Assembly (NCBI GenBank): GCA_964405835.1
Contig: CAYOPN010000011.1
Location: 1-48,819, forward strand
Direction of reading: 5' to 3'
DNA length: 48,819 nucleotides
DNA from: JAJVIP01 sp964405835
GTDB lineage: Bacteria; Elusimicrobiota; Elusimicrobia; F11
Positions 42,256 to 48,819 of this stretch are shown here, in pieces; position 1 is the first letter of the stretch, and each line of letters opens with the position of its first letter. The position numbers were made by a program, and so were the translations under genes. The notes below the pieces were generated by a model that was given only the letters and a program-made list of their open reading frames with translations, had not been told where the DNA came from and searched no databases.

Positions 42256-42813
42256 ATGAAAGAACAGGAATGGCTGGCAACCTATTTTGCGCAGTACCAG
42301 AAATCAATCCCGCAACAAGGCGTGTACGCGGATTTGGTGAAACTGAAAGACTGGATCGTCACCGCGCATAAAAACGGAAAGAAAACTATTTTTGTCGGAA
42401 ACGGCGGCAGCGCCGCGATGTCGAGTCACGCGGCCGTGGATTTCACGAAGACCGCCGGCATTCGCGCCGTCAACTTCAATGAGGCGGACCTGATCACCTG
42501 TTTTGCAAACGATTACGGGTACGAACACTGGGTCAAGCAGGCGTTGGAATTCTATGCCGATCCTGGAGATGTGGTGGTCTTGATCAGTTCCAGCGGAAAG
42601 TCTCCCAACATGATCAATGGCGCACAGTACGCGAAATCAAAAGGCTTGTTGTTGGCCACGCTTTCCGGCTTTTCCGGTTCCAATCCGCTGCGGACCATGG
42701 GGGGCATCAACCTGTGGGTTGATAGTTCCTCCTATAATATAGTGGAGAACACCCACCTGGTATGGCTACTGGCTGTTTGTGATCTCGCCATTGAATCAAA
42801 AAAGTCTCAATAA
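42256..42813 (+). CDS. SIS-domain sugar isomerase (GmhA-like)
   Basis: This 185-residue protein is a single SIS domain. FVGNGGSAAMSSHAAVDF and LISSSGKSPNMINGAQYAKSKG are the two phosphosugar loops, as in phosphoheptose isomerase GmhA. From memory of the E. coli enzyme, zinc ligands sit in HxxxE after NGGSA and in QxxHxxxxH near the end. Here HAAVD carries Asp in place of Glu, and VENTHLVWLL keeps one His but lacks the Gln and the final His. The metal site is thus altered, and heptose formation is uncertain. A Shine-Dalgarno AAAGGA sits six bases before the ATG. Confidence 0.83.
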   Translation: MKEQEWLATYFAQYQKSIPQQGVYADLVKLKDWIVTAHKNGKKTIFVGNGGSAAMSSHAAVDFTKTAGIRAVNFNEADLITCFANDYGYEHWVKQALEFYADPGDVVVLISSSGKSPNMINGAQYAKSKGLLLATLSGFSGSNPLRTMGGINLWVDSSSYNIVENTHLVWLLAVCDLAIESKKSQ

Positions 42814-44008
42814 CAACGAATTTGACTGCATTGTTATAGGCGCCGGCGTTATTGGCGCTGCGGTGGCGCGTTCCCTCCTGCTTAAAAATGCCGCGAAAAG
42901 CGTGGTTGTTTTGGAAAAAGAGCCCGCCCCCGCGATGCACACCAGCGGCCGGAACAGCGGCGTGGTCCACGCCGGATTCAATCTAAAACCCGGGAGCCTT
43001 AAAGCGAAATTTTGCGTGGACGGCAACGCGCGGCTGAAAGAATTCTGCGTGGAAAAATCCGTGCCGTTGATGCCGGTGGGAACGCTGGTGACCGCCACCC
43101 ACACCAAAGAGCTTTCGGTTCTCGAATTGATTTACCAGCGCGGGAAAGCCAACGGCGTTCCGGATATTGAGCTTATTGAAAAAGACGAATTGCTCCGAAA
43201 GGAACCAAATGCCATGGGAATTGCCGCGCTCTATGCTCCATCGGGAGCCATCACGAGCGGACGGGAAGTGACCAACGCGCTTGTCGAAGATGCCAAAGCG
43301 CTCGGGGCCGAGTTTCAGTTTGGGCAAAAAGTATGGGGGATCGCCCAGAAAAACAATTTGTACCTCGTCGCGACCAACGGGGGCTCTTACATTGCCCCCG
43401 TCCTTTTCAACTGCGCCGGCCTGTATGCGGACGAAGTGGCCCATATGATGGGCGTTGGAAAAAATTACACGATCGTTCCTTTCCGGGGCGAATACTTCAA
43501 ATTAAAGTCCGCCAAAAAAGACCTGGTCCGCTCCATGATTTATCCGGTGCCCGATTTGAATTATCCGTTCCTGGGCGTGCATTGGACGAAAATGATTACG
43601 GGAGACCTGATGATCGGCCCCAGCGCCGCGATGGCTTTCGGCCGGGAATCGTATAGCGCGTTTTCCATCGGGTGGAAAGACATGTTGAAGATGTCCACCA
43701 AACAAGGGTTCTGGAGATTGTTCCAATCAAAGGATTTCCGCCGGCTGGCGCGCGAGCAAATTGCGATGTCATTCAGCCGGGAAAAGTTTATTAGCGAGGC
43801 CCAACGGCTTGTGAAGGGGGCGGAACTGGGGGACTTTGTTCCAGGTAAGAACGGAAACCGCGCCCAAGTGGTCGATAAGTCCGGCAAAATGGTCGACGAC
43901 ATCCTGGTTGAGAAGCACGGCTTATCGATACACGTGCTAAACGCCGTATCGCCCGGGTTTACCTGTTCGCTGCCGTTTGCCGATTACCTGGTTGACACGC
44001 TGTTGTAA
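42779..44008 (+). CDS. FAD-dependent oxidoreductase, L-2-hydroxyglutarate oxidase-like (DAO family)
   Basis: This 409-residue flavoprotein has IVIGAGVIGAAVARSLL as the FAD loop, HTSGRNSGVVHAGF as the second flavin contact typical of L-2-hydroxyglutarate oxidase (LhgO), and a C-terminal VSPGFTCSLPFADYLVD. The GTG start at 42779 overlaps the SIS gene by 35 bases, so the two are probably one unit. In this locus the substrate may be a 2-hydroxy acid related to the sugar pathway; ordinary carbon metabolism is equally possible. Its end overlaps the convergent Rmd-like gene by 25 bases. Confidence 0.85.
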   Translation: MISPLNQKSLNNNEFDCIVIGAGVIGAAVARSLLLKNAAKSVVVLEKEPAPAMHTSGRNSGVVHAGFNLKPGSLKAKFCVDGNARLKEFCVEKSVPLMPVGTLVTATHTKELSVLELIYQRGKANGVPDIELIEKDELLRKEPNAMGIAALYAPSGAITSGREVTNALVEDAKALGAEFQFGQKVWGIAQKNNLYLVATNGGSYIAPVLFNCAGLYADEVAHMMGVGKNYTIVPFRGEYFKLKSAKKDLVRSMIYPVPDLNYPFLGVHWTKMITGDLMIGPSAAMAFGRESYSAFSIGWKDMLKMSTKQGFWRLFQSKDFRRLAREQIAMSFSREKFISEAQRLVKGAELGDFVPGKNGNRAQVVDKSGKMVDDILVEKHGLSIHVLNAVSPGFTCSLPFADYLVDTLL

Positions 44009-44874
44009 ACATCCCGCAGCGTTTGTTTGAGCGGGATCTGTGCTTTCCATCCCAAGACTTTTTTTGCAAGAGCGGGGTTGACCGTGATGGATTTTGGGTC
44101 TGATGGCCGCAATAATTTCATGTCCACGCGAAGCGAAATCTTCTTTCCTGACAGGCGCGAAAATTCCCTCAAAATATCTTTCATGGCCGCCGCTTTTCCC
44201 GTTCCAAGAACAAACAGCCGTTCCCGCGGTTTCTTCTCAAGTATAAGACGGTAAGCGCGTACGATGTCGCGAACGTCGGAAATATCCCGCTTGACGTTGA
44301 TGTTGCCCACCGTTATCACGCCGCCGTTTCTTGCTTCAATAATTCTCTTTGCAAAGGCCGGCACTGCAAATTCCGTGGTTTGGCCAGGCCCCGTGTGGTT
44401 CAAAGGGCGGGCGATATACGTTTTTAATCTACGGCTTTCAAAGCTGCGCAACAGGTATTCGGCGGCCAATTTGCTCGCGGCATAGGGGTTTTTCGGTTTC
44501 GGCCGGCTCTTTTCATCAAAGGTCTTTTCGCTTCTCAGGTCGAAGACAGTGGCGGTGCTGACCAGGAGAAAAAGCGCCGGAGAGTGGGTTTTTTCCAAGG
44601 CGCGGCAGAGATGACGTGTTGGGACGGTGTTGGCGTCAATCGTGAAAGCGACGTTCTTCCAGGACTTCCCGAGGTTGCTCATGCCGGCCAGATGGACCAC
44701 GGCCTGCGGTTTTGTCCGGCGAACGAGCTTCTCAACGGCTTTTTCATCCAATAGGTCGCAAGGGTTGGGGGAATTCTTCAGCGACGTTGGGATTACGATG
44801 TGCCCGTGTTGCTCCAGCTCTTGAATAAGGTGAGGGCCGACAAAACCGGACGCGCCGGTGACGAGGACTCTCAC
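43984..44874 (-). CDS. rmd: GDP-4-keto-6-deoxy-D-mannose reductase
   Basis: This 296-residue extended SDR starts at GTG 44874, overlapping the Gmd stop (GTGA); the frame open to 45159 lies within the dehydratase gene and has no homologous content. It has VLVTGASGFVG (coenzyme loop), VVHLAGMSN, LLVSTATVFD and NPYAASKLAAEYLL with the Tyr-Lys pair. RPLNHTGPGQTTEFAVPAFAKRI is typical of Rmd, which reduces the Gmd product to GDP-D-rhamnose. A GDP-6-deoxytalose-forming reductase is an alternative. It forms an operon with gmd, which lies directly upstream in the direction of transcription. Confidence 0.87.
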   Translation of the reverse strand: MRVLVTGASGFVGPHLIQELEQHGHIVIPTSLKNSPNPCDLLDEKAVEKLVRRTKPQAVVHLAGMSNLGKSWKNVAFTIDANTVPTRHLCRALEKTHSPALFLLVSTATVFDLRSEKTFDEKSRPKPKNPYAASKLAAEYLLRSFESRRLKTYIARPLNHTGPGQTTEFAVPAFAKRIIEARNGGVITVGNINVKRDISDVRDIVRAYRLILEKKPRERLFVLGTGKAAAMKDILREFSRLSGKKISLRVDMKLLRPSDPKSITVNPALAKKVLGWKAQIPLKQTLRDVYNSVSTR

Positions 44875-45839
44875 CTCAATGAAACTCCATGCGCTTCCAG
44901 GTCCGCGTCGACCATGAGATTGATGAGTTCTTTGAACGTGGTGCGGGGTTTCCAGCCCATTTTCCGTTTGGCTTTCGAATAGTCGCCCATCAAAAGGTCC
45001 ACTTCGGCCGGACGCACAAAACGCTTGTCGATATAAACGTGCTTCTTGTAATCGAGTCCCGCCCGCGCGAAAGCGACCGACAGCAGTTCGCGGACCGAGT
45101 GGGTCTCGTTGGTGGCGATCACATAATCGTCCGGTGATTTTTGTTGAAGCATCAGCCACATCGCTTCCACGTAGTCCTTGGCGTAACCCCAGTCGCGTTT
45201 CGCGTCCAGGTTTCCCATCGCCAATTTTTTTAATTTTCCCGCCGTAATTTGCGCCACGCCGTCGGTGACTTTGCGTGTGACAAACTCGAGCCCGCGCCGC
45301 GGCGATTCGTGGTTAAAAAGAATTCCGGAGCAAGCAAACATGTCATAGCTCTCGCGGTAATTGACGGTGATGAAATGGCCGTACACTTTTGCCACGCCAT
45401 ACGGGCTGCGCGGATAAAAAGGCGTGGTTTCTTTTTGGGGCGTCTCAATGACTTTTCCGAACATCTCCGAACTGCTGGCTTGATAGAACTTGATCTTTTT
45501 GTTCACTGTGCGGACAGCTTCCAGCATTTTCGTAACGCTGAGGGCCGTGAATTCGCCCGTCAAGACGGGCTGCCGCCAACTGACCGGCACAAAGGATTGC
45601 GCGGCCAAGTTGTAAATTTCGTTGGGTTCGGAGGATTCGATGGCTTCGATCAGTGACATTTGATCGTAGAGGTCGGCGTGATGGATGTGAAGCCGGTGTT
45701 GAATGGCCTGAATGCGGCCGAAGCTCGTGTTGCTGGAACGGCGGACAATGCCGTGGACTTCGTATCCTTTTTGCAGCAATAATTCCGCCAGATACGAGCC
45801 GTCTTGGCCGGTGATTCCGGTAATAAGTGCTTTTTTCAT
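44871..45839 (-). CDS. gmd: GDP-mannose 4,6-dehydratase
   Basis: This 322-residue protein has ALITGITGQDGSYLAELLL, VRRSSNTSFGRI, YQASSSEMFG (catalytic Ser/Glu) and YGVAKVYGHFI (Tyr-Lys), then FNHESPRRGLEFVTRKV, all hallmarks of GMD. ATG 45839 is preceded by AAGGAA eight or nine bases upstream; the open frame to 45902 is a non-conserved extension. It makes GDP-4-keto-6-deoxymannose for the reductase that follows on the same strand (four-base overlap). The pair supplies GDP-D-rhamnose or a related 6-deoxyhexose. Confidence 0.95.
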   Translation of the reverse strand: MKKALITGITGQDGSYLAELLLQKGYEVHGIVRRSSNTSFGRIQAIQHRLHIHHADLYDQMSLIEAIESSEPNEIYNLAAQSFVPVSWRQPVLTGEFTALSVTKMLEAVRTVNKKIKFYQASSSEMFGKVIETPQKETTPFYPRSPYGVAKVYGHFITVNYRESYDMFACSGILFNHESPRRGLEFVTRKVTDGVAQITAGKLKKLAMGNLDAKRDWGYAKDYVEAMWLMLQQKSPDDYVIATNETHSVRELLSVAFARAGLDYKKHVYIDKRFVRPAEVDLLMGDYSKAKRKMGWKPRTTFKELINLMVDADLEAHGVSLR

Positions 45840-45928
45840 TGAGTTTCCTTGGTTTTCCTTTCGAGGTGAGATGGGCCGCATTGTAATATTTGCTTGGGTC
45901 AAAAAAAAATAAGAGGATGCGTCCTCGC
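45840..45928. promoter_or_regulatory. intergenic region between gmd and wecC, probable divergent promoters
   Basis: This 89-base gap is the longest in the window. AAGGAA on the minus strand serves the dehydratase start, and AAGAGG (45911-45916) lies 12 bases before ATG 45929. TGTAATAT near 45882-45889 and an A-tract (45901-45909) give AT-rich material for -10 elements on either strand, but I cannot fix a -35. A short inverted repeat, AGGATGCGTCCT (45914-45925), overlaps the translation start region. Confidence 0.35.
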
Positions 45929-47251
45929 ATGGAAAACCCCGTTAAAAAGATCTGCGTCGTCGGACTGGGCTACATCGGCCTGCCCACCGCCTCGATGTTT
46001 GCCTCCCAAGGATTTGAAGTCCATGGCGTGGACATCAACCCCACCGTCATTGAGACGCTCCGGCAAGGGCGCCTTCACATTGAAGAGCCGGGGCTTGCCA
46101 CCGTGGTCAGCGCGGCCATCAAATCCGGCAACCTGACCGTCAATCTAAAACCCGCCGAAGCCGACGTTTTCATCATCGCGGTCCCAACCCCCTATCATCA
46201 TGCCGGAAACGGAATTCCGTCTGCCGACATGACCTTCGTTAAAAGTGCTGTGGAGGGAATCCTGCCTTTCTTGAAAAAGGGCAACTTGATCATTCTTGAG
46301 TCCACTTCGCCCGCCGGCACCACCCGTGATCTGATTGTTCCTTTGATCGAAATGAAAGGCTTCAAGCCCGGCAAGGACATCGGCGTCGCCTATTGTCCCG
46401 AGCGCGTGATCCCGGGACAGGCGCTTAAAGAGCTCATCGGCAACGACCGTGTCATCGGAGCTATCGACCAAGCGTGGGGGGAACATACCCGTAAGCTCTA
46501 CAAGACGTTTGTTTCGGGCGAAATTTTTATCACGGAGCCGACGGTCGCGGAAATGGTGAAGCTTCTGGAAAATACCTACCGCGACGTGAATATCGCGCTC
46601 GCGAACGAAGTGGCGCTCATCTGCGAGAAACTCAAAATCAATGTGTGGGACGTGATTCAGATCGCCAACCGTCATCCGCGCGTGAATGTGCACAAACCCG
46701 GCCCCGGCGTCGGCGGGCATTGCATCAGCGTTGATCCGTGGTTTCTGGTTGAGAAATTTCCCAACGATGCCAATCTGATCCATTTGGCCCGCACTATTAA
46801 CGACAAGATGCCTCATTATGTGGCGGGCGTGTTGACCGGTTTGCTGAAAGACGTGTCCCATCCCAAGATCACCATCCTGGGGCTTGCTTATAAGGGCAAC
46901 GTGGACGACGATCGCGAATCGCCGGCGGTGGCGGTGGTGCGGTTGCTCAAGAAACAATTGCCCAATGCTACGCTCGCCATCTACGAACCGCACGTGAATT
47001 CCAAGGAATTTCCGACCGAAGGCATTCAGGAAGCATTCAAAGGCGCGCATCTCGCCGTGTTGCTCACGCCACACGATGAATACCGTTTCTTGGATCCATC
47101 AGAAATCGGCAGCCTCATGGCGTCGCGCGTGTTATTCGATGCGCACAATTTCCTCAAAGCCGAACGTTGGGTCCCAGCGGGTTTTGAACTCCACGTGCTC
47201 GGCAGCGGCTCCACTCCCTCCCAAGTCAAGGCGTCCGTTTCCCTTCGATGA
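45929..47251 (+). CDS. wecC: UDP-N-acetyl-D-mannosamine dehydrogenase-like nucleotide-sugar dehydrogenase
   Basis: This 440-residue protein is of the UDP-glucose/GDP-mannose dehydrogenase family. ICVVGLGYIGLPTA is the NAD loop, GVGGHCISVDPWF holds the catalytic Cys, and GLAYKGNVDDDRESP carries the family Lys. VAYCPERVIPGQALKE and the rest agree closely with WecC. ATG 45929 is preferred because family members start just before the NAD loop; an ATG at 45917 is also possible. It should oxidise UDP-ManNAc or a related NDP-sugar to the uronic acid. It overlaps the next gene by four bases. Confidence 0.9.
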   Translation: MENPVKKICVVGLGYIGLPTASMFASQGFEVHGVDINPTVIETLRQGRLHIEEPGLATVVSAAIKSGNLTVNLKPAEADVFIIAVPTPYHHAGNGIPSADMTFVKSAVEGILPFLKKGNLIILESTSPAGTTRDLIVPLIEMKGFKPGKDIGVAYCPERVIPGQALKELIGNDRVIGAIDQAWGEHTRKLYKTFVSGEIFITEPTVAEMVKLLENTYRDVNIALANEVALICEKLKINVWDVIQIANRHPRVNVHKPGPGVGGHCISVDPWFLVEKFPNDANLIHLARTINDKMPHYVAGVLTGLLKDVSHPKITILGLAYKGNVDDDRESPAVAVVRLLKKQLPNATLAIYEPHVNSKEFPTEGIQEAFKGAHLAVLLTPHDEYRFLDPSEIGSLMASRVLFDAHNFLKAERWVPAGFELHVLGSGSTPSQVKASVSLR

Positions 47252-48819
47252 AACAGGTGTTGCTTCGGAAGGGGCGCGTTTCTGTGCTTGATGTTCCGGC
47301 CCCCGGAATTTCACCGAAGAACATATTGGTTGAAGTATCGCTTTCCTTGATTAGCACCGGGACCGAGATGGCGAGCGTGAATCTTTCCGGCGCATCGTTA
47401 TTGACCAAGGCCAAGGAACGCCCCCAGGAAGTCGCCAAAGTTTTGAATTCCATCCGCGTGCGCGGCATCAAGAAAACCTTCGCGCTCGTGCAAAACAAAC
47501 TCGATGAATGGAAAGCGCTCGGATATTCCTGTTCCGGCCGCGTGGTCGCGGTGGGCAGCGACGTCACCGGTTTTCAGGCGGGAGACCGCGTGGCCTGCGC
47601 GGGCGCCGGGCTCGCCAATCACGCCGAAATCATTTCTGTTCCTGCGACGCTCGCGGTAAAAATTCCCAGTGGCGTTTCCGACGCCGACGCGTCGTTCGTG
47701 ACGATCGGAGCTATTGCGCTGCAAGGCGTGCGGCGCGCGGACGTCCGCATCGGCGAAACCGTGTGCGTGCTGGGCTTGGGCTTGATCGGGCAAATCACGG
47801 TGCAACTTTTGAGCGCGGCCGGATGCCGCGTGATCGGACTTGATCCGGACAAATCGCGCGTTGGCTTGGCAATGAAACACGGTCTCACCGCCGGATCTTC
47901 GGACAACGCGCAGCTCAAGCCCCAAATTGACCATTTGACCGGCGGAATGGGCGTGGACGCCACGTTGATCACCGCTTCGACCTCCAGCAGCGAGCCCGCA
48001 CAGCTTTCGTTCGACGTCACGCGAAAAAAAGGGAAAGTGGTGGTCGTCGGCGCGGTTGGCATGGACCTGCAACGGTCTCCTTTTTACGAGAAAGAGCAAG
48101 ATTTCCTGATCTCCTGCTCTTATGGGCCCGGCCGGTACGATGCGAACTACGAAGCGGGCGCGCAGGACTATCCGTTCGCCTACGTGCGCTGGACGGAGAA
48201 CCGCAACATGCAGGCTTTCCTGGAGTTGTTGGGCGGGGGCAAATTGAGCGTGGCGCCGCTGGTCGAGAAAGTCTTCCCGGTCGACGACGCGGCCAACGCG
48301 TACGAATTTCTCGGACAAGAAGGCGCGAAACCGCTGGCCGTGGTGTTGTCCTATCCCATGGGGGTGAACAGCGCGGCGTCCAAGACCGCGTCCGTTTTTA
48401 CCGCAACGCCGGTCCCGAAAACAAAATTTCCCGTGCGCGTGGGCCTCATCGGCGTCGGCAACTTTATGCAGACCACGCACATCCCCAATTTAAAATCATT
48501 GAAAGGGTCCGTCACCATTGCCGGGGTTTGCGCGGCCAACAGTTCCACCGCCACTTCGATGGGAAAACAACTCGACGCTTCCATAATTGCTACCGATTAC
48601 CGCGAATTGCTGAAGAACCCGGACATCGACGCGGTCATTATCGCGACGCGCCACGACAAACACGCCTCGATGGCGGAAGAAGCGTTGCGCGCGGGCAAAC
48701 ATGTTTTTCTGGAGAAACCGCTGGCGCTGACCAATGAGGAAATCGACCGCTTGGACAAAACGGTACAAGGCCTATCGGCATGCCCCGTCTTTGTGGTGGG
48801 TTTTAACCGCCGGGTCGCT
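47248..48819 (+). CDS. bi-domain oxidoreductase (zinc-type dehydrogenase plus Gfo/Idh/MocA), 3' truncated
   Basis: The gene starts at ATG 47248 (overlapping the WecC stop) and runs off the window after 524 codons. Residues 1 to about 375 form an MDR dehydrogenase domain (SLISTGTEMASV, GYSCSGRVVAVGSDVTGFQAGDRVAC, VCVLGLGLIGQITVQLL), without an evident catalytic zinc Cys-His pair at the usual places. From about residue 395 a Gfo/Idh/MocA domain begins (VGLIGVGNFMQTTHIPNL, VIIATRHDKHASMAEEALRAGKHVFLEKPLA, with the EKP motif). Two-domain proteins of this kind recur next to WecC-like dehydrogenases in surface-polysaccharide loci. The role is probably in uronic or amino sugar oxidation. Confidence 0.9.
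   Translation, partial: MKQVLLRKGRVSVLDVPAPGISPKNILVEVSLSLISTGTEMASVNLSGASLLTKAKERPQEVAKVLNSIRVRGIKKTFALVQNKLDEWKALGYSCSGRVVAVGSDVTGFQAGDRVACAGAGLANHAEIISVPATLAVKIPSGVSDADASFVTIGAIALQGVRRADVRIGETVCVLGLGLIGQITVQLLSAAGCRVIGLDPDKSRVGLAMKHGLTAGSSDNAQLKPQIDHLTGGMGVDATLITASTSSSEPAQLSFDVTRKKGKVVVVGAVGMDLQRSPFYEKEQDFLISCSYGPGRYDANYEAGAQDYPFAYVRWTENRNMQAFLELLGGGKLSVAPLVEKVFPVDDAANAYEFLGQEGAKPLAVVLSYPMGVNSAASKTASVFTATPVPKTKFPVRVGLIGVGNFMQTTHIPNLKSLKGSVTIAGVCAANSSTATSMGKQLDASIIATDYRELLKNPDIDAVIIATRHDKHASMAEEALRAGKHVFLEKPLALTNEEIDRLDKTVQGLSACPVFVVGFNRRVA

Noticed and set aside
44875..45159. N-terminal extension of the Rmd-like reductase
   Set aside because: The frame is open but lies wholly inside the Gmd gene. 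The coenzyme loop VLVTGASGFVG begins directly after GTG 44874, as expected for an N-terminus.
47398..48480. A 360-codon open frame on the minus strand
   Set aside because: It lies opposite the bi-domain oxidoreductase, whose MDR and Gfo/Idh/MocA motifs are clear. The long shadow comes from GC-rich codon bias.

Overview
The window is a single, very large cell-surface polysaccharide / glycoconjugate biosynthesis locus from a bacterium with a moderately GC-rich genome (roughly 54 % by eye). It carries 45 protein genes, two of them cut by the window edges. I see no rRNA, tRNA, transposase, phage gene or CRISPR array. About 0.6 % of the window (roughly 290 bases) is non-coding and the longest gap between genes is 89 bases. 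Neighbouring genes are joined by ATGA, GTGA, TTGA, TAATG or TGACATG junctions. The phylum cannot be fixed from these genes. An uncultured diderm lineage (for example Omnitrophota-like or deltaproteobacteria-like) would fit the gene families, but this is a guess.

Layout. (A) 1-19528, plus strand, 20 genes, probably one operon. It runs from a split transketolase pair, a zinc alcohol dehydrogenase, a HAD-kinase fusion, an RmlB-like dehydratase, a methyltransferase and an SGNH protein to two TylC3-type C-methyltransferase-like proteins (one degenerate), a WbuC-like cupin, an RmlD-like reductase, a Wzx flippase and a GT2 glycosyltransferase. It ends in an acyl-transfer module: MaoC, FkbH, acyl carrier protein, MBOAT, SGNH, SDR and GNAT. 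(B) 19497-29662, short units on alternating strands: three GT-C membrane glycosyltransferases, a DegT aminotransferase with a GMC oxidoreductase carrying a ferredoxin-like cysteine motif, a DPM1-like GT2 and two methyltransferases. (C) 29720-41316, plus strand, ten genes: a TylF-type methyltransferase, a GDPD-like protein, a HAD phosphatase, a class II aldolase, a tandem double nucleotidyltransferase, a membrane glycosyltransferase fused to a phosphoribulokinase-like kinase, a DPM1-like GT2 and three more GT-C proteins. (D) 41282-48819: a methyltransferase, a SIS isomerase with an LhgO-like FAD oxidase, the GDP-mannose 4,6-dehydratase / GDP-4-keto-6-deoxymannose reductase pair (GDP-6-deoxyhexose, probably D-rhamnose), a WecC-type UDP-sugar dehydrogenase and a bi-domain oxidoreductase.

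How the genes may work together (inference). The transketolase pair, RmlB/RmlD-like enzymes and C-methyltransferases look suited to a branched deoxysugar. Gmd/Rmd supply GDP-rhamnose and WecC a uronic acid. GT2 enzymes may make polyprenyl-phosphate sugars that the seven GT-C proteins use on the outer face of the membrane, and Wzx exports lipid-linked units. The FkbH-ACP-MBOAT-SGNH module may decorate the polymer with a glyceryl or short hydroxyacyl group. The most unusual items are the GT-C/phosphoribulokinase-like fusion, the FkbH/ACP/MBOAT acylation module, the double nucleotidyltransferase, and a palindromic repeat inserted in frame inside a GT-C gene and translated.
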